Made by a program: the position numbers and the translations under genes
The notes under the pieces: model-generated
What the model was told of the DNA's origin: nothing
What the model saw: the letters and a program-made list of their open reading frames with translations, nothing else
The model's database searches: none
Shown: one piece after another, positions 27,228 through 29,626 of the stretch
How the letters are laid out: each line of letters starts with the position of its first letter
Position numbering within the stretch: the stretch's first letter is position 1
Source: a virus
IMG/VR virus record: IMGVR_UViG_3300046000_002368
Coordinates: 1 to 29,626 of that record
Length of the DNA stretch: 29,626 bases
Strand: one strand, 5' to 3'

Positions 27228-29518
27228 TGGAGCGCAAAGTACAAATATATATCGAACCTATTTTTGAAAGCGGAAATTTTCAGGAAATAGAATTATTTAA
27301 CGATGAAACAATTGAAGTTACTTCAACGATCCAAAACATAGCAGATATTTCAAAAGTTTTTACGGATGTTAGTTTAAGTTTCAGCGTACCGGCAAGCCGA
27401 AATAATAACGCTATATTTCAGCACTTTTACAATTCAGAAGTAGATTCAACGGTGGATCATTCGATAAAAAGAAACGCGTACATTGAAATAGATTTAACGC
27501 CATTTCGAACGGGAAAAATTAGTTTAGAAAAATCAAACGTTAAAAAAGGAGTTGCGGATAATTACCAAATAACATTTTACGGCGATTTGTTGAGCCTAAA
27601 AGATAAATTTGGAGAGGATAAATTAAGCGACGTAAAAGAATTAAACAATTATTCGCATGTATATAACGCAACCGAAATTTACAACAGGATAACGGACGAT
27701 TCAATTTTTTACGATGTTAGGTACCCTTTAATAAGTTGGAAAAATTTATGGGAATATGGAACGGGCGGAGCAACTTATGATATTACTCAAAACGCGAACC
27801 CAATTTTTTTTAGTGAATTATTTCCAGCGTTAAGCGTTCGAAGAATTATGCAAGCAATCGGAGCAAAATACGGAATTACATTTTCGGGTACGTGGATGAC
27901 TGACCCACGTTTTATAAAATGTTTTTTGCTATTGAAAAACGTATTGGGTAAAAGTTATGTAACAAATCCTTTAAACGTGGATGTTTTAACTTTTTCCCCT
28001 GCAGGAGCAGCAACTTTTTTTAATACAACAAACGGAACTTTAAATTATAATTACATAGAAATAATTTCGGGAATAAATATAATTCCAAATAGTTTATTTC
28101 ACGAAACAACAATTATAATTGGTTCTATTTCTTCAGCTACCGTAACTTACTATATTGATGTTTTTGTAAATGGAACGTATTCAAGCACCATAACAGGGGT
28201 TGGAAATGCAACAACGACGTACACGGTTTTAAGTCAACAAAATATAGACGGATTAAGCTCAGTTGTTACAGTTCAAATTCGAGCAAGTGAAAACATAACT
28301 TTTAATGCGCGTTTTAGATATGTTCAAAAATATAATTATTACGATGCTTTTGATGTAGTTACTTTTGGACAAACAATTTATAACACGACCGCAAGTACAC
28401 AAACATTTTCGGGCAACGTAGATTTAGCCACGTTAGCACCTGAAATTAAAGTAGCTGATTTTGTTTCAGGAATAATAAAAGAATTCAACCTAACTTGTTT
28501 TGGAACGTCAGTAAATAATTTTACTTTACAGCCGTTAGACGAATGGTATAATTCGGGAGCGATAGTAGATATTACAAAATATACTGATATTGATTCCATC
28601 GATGTTGATCGCATAAAATTATATAACAAGATTTCCTTTAAATATTTAGAAAGCGAAAGTTTCATGAATAAAAACTTTAAAAGTTTATATTTCAGGGATT
28701 ACGGTAATACGAATTCAAGTTTTGATTACGACGGCGGCGAATATTCAGTTGAGGTACCGTTTGAAAATTTAATGTTTCAAAAATTCACGGGTACTGAATT
28801 ACAAGTAGGTTACCATTTAAACGAAACATTCCAAAGCTACGTACCAAAACCTACGTTGCTTTATATGTATGATCAAAAGCCGTGCGCGTTTAAATTTTGG
28901 GATGGAACTACGCACGTTTCAGTAACTGAATATATGCCGTTTGGACAGGATGCAATAATACAAGGTGTAAATCATTCTTTAAATTTTAGCGCGGATCAAA
29001 GCACGCTTTTAAACATTCCAATTTCAAACAGTTTATTTGCAGAATACTATTTTGGATATTTGACTAATTTATACAATATTAAAAACCGTTTAATTCACGT
29101 AAAAACAAATTTACCAATTTCACTTTTGACAAATTTAAACTTAAATGATCGGTTAATTATTCGAGATAAAAGATATGTAATAAACGAAATGAAGTCAAAC
29201 TTAAGAACCGGAGACGTAGATTTTAGTTTGTATTTAGATTTCAGACCGGTTAACCCGCCGTCAATTAATACGGTTAGTTCGTTAGCAGCGTGTTACGATT
29301 ATTTAATTAATATCGAAAGAAATTCATTTGCAGATTTAACGAGCAGTTTAGCAGGTGTTACAATAAGCCCAAACCCGTTAACAACAAGTGGATTTGTTAC
29401 GATATGTTTACCGGCAAACACTACAGGAATAGAACGAACAATTACAATTACCATAACAACAAATAACAGGGACGGTAATACAAGAATTAATTATTTATAT
29501 ATTATTCAGCAAGCATGA
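27227..29518 (+). CDS. Large tail-tip/baseplate-like protein, 763 aa
   Basis: The 763-residue product starts RKVQIYIEPIFESGNFQEIE and contains VFTDVSLSFSVPASRNNNAI, RNAYIEIDLTPFRTGKISLE and YQITFYGDLLSLKDKFGEDK, a set I know from the largest tail genes of Bacteroidetes phages. A middle beta-rich insert (about 255-370) has Ig-like Thr/Val strands, and a C-terminal piece (about 690-763, YLINIERNSF through ERTITITITTNNRDG) is again Ig/BACON-like and may bind the cell surface. The central part (470-660) resembles a hub domain (LIHVKTNLPISLLTNLNLND). Its stop overlaps the ATG of the small gene at 29515 in ATGA. Confidence 0.75.
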   Translation: MERKVQIYIEPIFESGNFQEIELFNDETIEVTSTIQNIADISKVFTDVSLSFSVPASRNNNAIFQHFYNSEVDSTVDHSIKRNAYIEIDLTPFRTGKISLEKSNVKKGVADNYQITFYGDLLSLKDKFGEDKLSDVKELNNYSHVYNATEIYNRITDDSIFYDVRYPLISWKNLWEYGTGGATYDITQNANPIFFSELFPALSVRRIMQAIGAKYGITFSGTWMTDPRFIKCFLLLKNVLGKSYVTNPLNVDVLTFSPAGAATFFNTTNGTLNYNYIEIISGINIIPNSLFHETTIIIGSISSATVTYYIDVFVNGTYSSTITGVGNATTTYTVLSQQNIDGLSSVVTVQIRASENITFNARFRYVQKYNYYDAFDVVTFGQTIYNTTASTQTFSGNVDLATLAPEIKVADFVSGIIKEFNLTCFGTSVNNFTLQPLDEWYNSGAIVDITKYTDIDSIDVDRIKLYNKISFKYLESESFMNKNFKSLYFRDYGNTNSSFDYDGGEYSVEVPFENLMFQKFTGTELQVGYHLNETFQSYVPKPTLLYMYDQKPCAFKFWDGTTHVSVTEYMPFGQDAIIQGVNHSLNFSADQSTLLNIPISNSLFAEYYFGYLTNLYNIKNRLIHVKTNLPISLLTNLNLNDRLIIRDKRYVINEMKSNLRTGDVDFSLYLDFRPVNPPSINTVSSLAACYDYLINIERNSFADLTSSLAGVTISPNPLTTSGFVTICLPANTTGIERTITITITTNNRDGNTRINYLYIIQQA

Positions 29519-29622
29519 TAGAATTGATTTTAGAACTTTTAAAAACGAGTGATTTTTACGGTGTTTCTGAAATTGTGGACGTGGCAAAAGGAAAACACGA
29601 ACTAACAGGAAATGTAAAAAAG
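29497..29622. repeat. Terminal direct repeat, right copy
   Basis: Identical to bases 1-126. The last four bases of the window (29623-29626, tcct) do not match the left copy (127-130, atat) and are unexplained, either an assembly end error or true variation. Confidence 0.9.
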
Positions 29623-29626
29623 TCCT
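29515..29626 (+). CDS. Start of the 52-aa small tail-region gene, cut by the window end
   Basis: The same frame as 19..177, here truncated by the end of the window after 37 codons; the last codons differ because of the tcct end. It shows the ATGA coupling (29515-29518) with the large tail gene that is hidden at the left end. Confidence 0.8.
   Translation, partial: MIELILELLKTSDFYGVSEIVDVAKGKHELTGNVKKS

Overview
The window looks like one complete circular (or circularly permuted) genome of a tailed, siphovirus-like phage of a Bacteroidetes/Flavobacterium-type host, about 29.5 kb. The first 126 bases recur at 29497..29622, and a gene cut by the start of the window is intact across that join, so the circle closes at about 29496 bp. 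The host assignment rests on very AT-rich coding sequence, A-rich start regions without clear Shine-Dalgarno sites, and promoters of the Bacteroidetes form (-7 box TAnnTTTG). I saw no integrase, tRNA gene, CRISPR array or insertion sequence. All genes are on the + strand except one HNH endonuclease.

Layout, read around the circle. (1) 20605-24180, packaging and control: a sigma-like factor, a Cys-rich protein with an AT-hook-like start, a ParB-methyltransferase fusion, and small and large terminase. (2) 24190-29518 continuing through 19-2297, tail: a tail assembly chaperone pair that appears to be made by -1 frameshifting on a T run, two neck/tail-completion proteins, two large tail proteins, a 52-residue protein and the tape measure. 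(3) 2309-6176, head: XkdF-like prohead protease, a Cys-rich small protein, two candidate scaffold/assembly proteins, a decoration-like protein, major capsid and a putative major tail protein, with terminators after the last two. (4) 6233-6907: an antisense HNH homing endonuclease with its own promoter. (5) 6976-12117: portal with an extra C-terminal domain, connector, fibre-like protein, a single-span holin candidate, an L,D-transpeptidase-fold endolysin, and a 20-residue-repeat protein ending in a cationic amphipathic helix; a terminator closes the block.

(6) 12267-14319, early accessory region: a promoter followed by about ten very small, mostly overlapping genes, then a probable ~90-nt pseudoknotted RNA with its own promoter and terminator-like end (14034-14126), then a 57-residue gene. 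(7) 14316-20602, replication and recombination: replication-initiator-like protein, DnaB/RecA-type ATPase, a second HNH homing endonuclease, coiled-coil protein, NinG, winged-helix protein, then (new promoter) ERF annealing protein, FEN-type 5'-3' exonuclease, an SSB-tail-bearing small protein and an HTH regulator, then (new promoter) a hypothetical protein and two small membrane proteins.

Inferred programme: three related promoters (12267, 17642, 19875), each with 20-22 nt between the TTTG of the -7 box and the start codon, drive the small-gene and replication blocks. The sigma-like factor, possibly read from a leaderless transcript, may then favour late genes that run from terminase round the origin of the window into the head genes. 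Portal lies downstream of major capsid and far from terminase, and the tail chaperone directly follows terminase, so the late order is rearranged compared with lambda/HK97-type phages. Functional calls are from recognised motifs read by eye; no database search was run.
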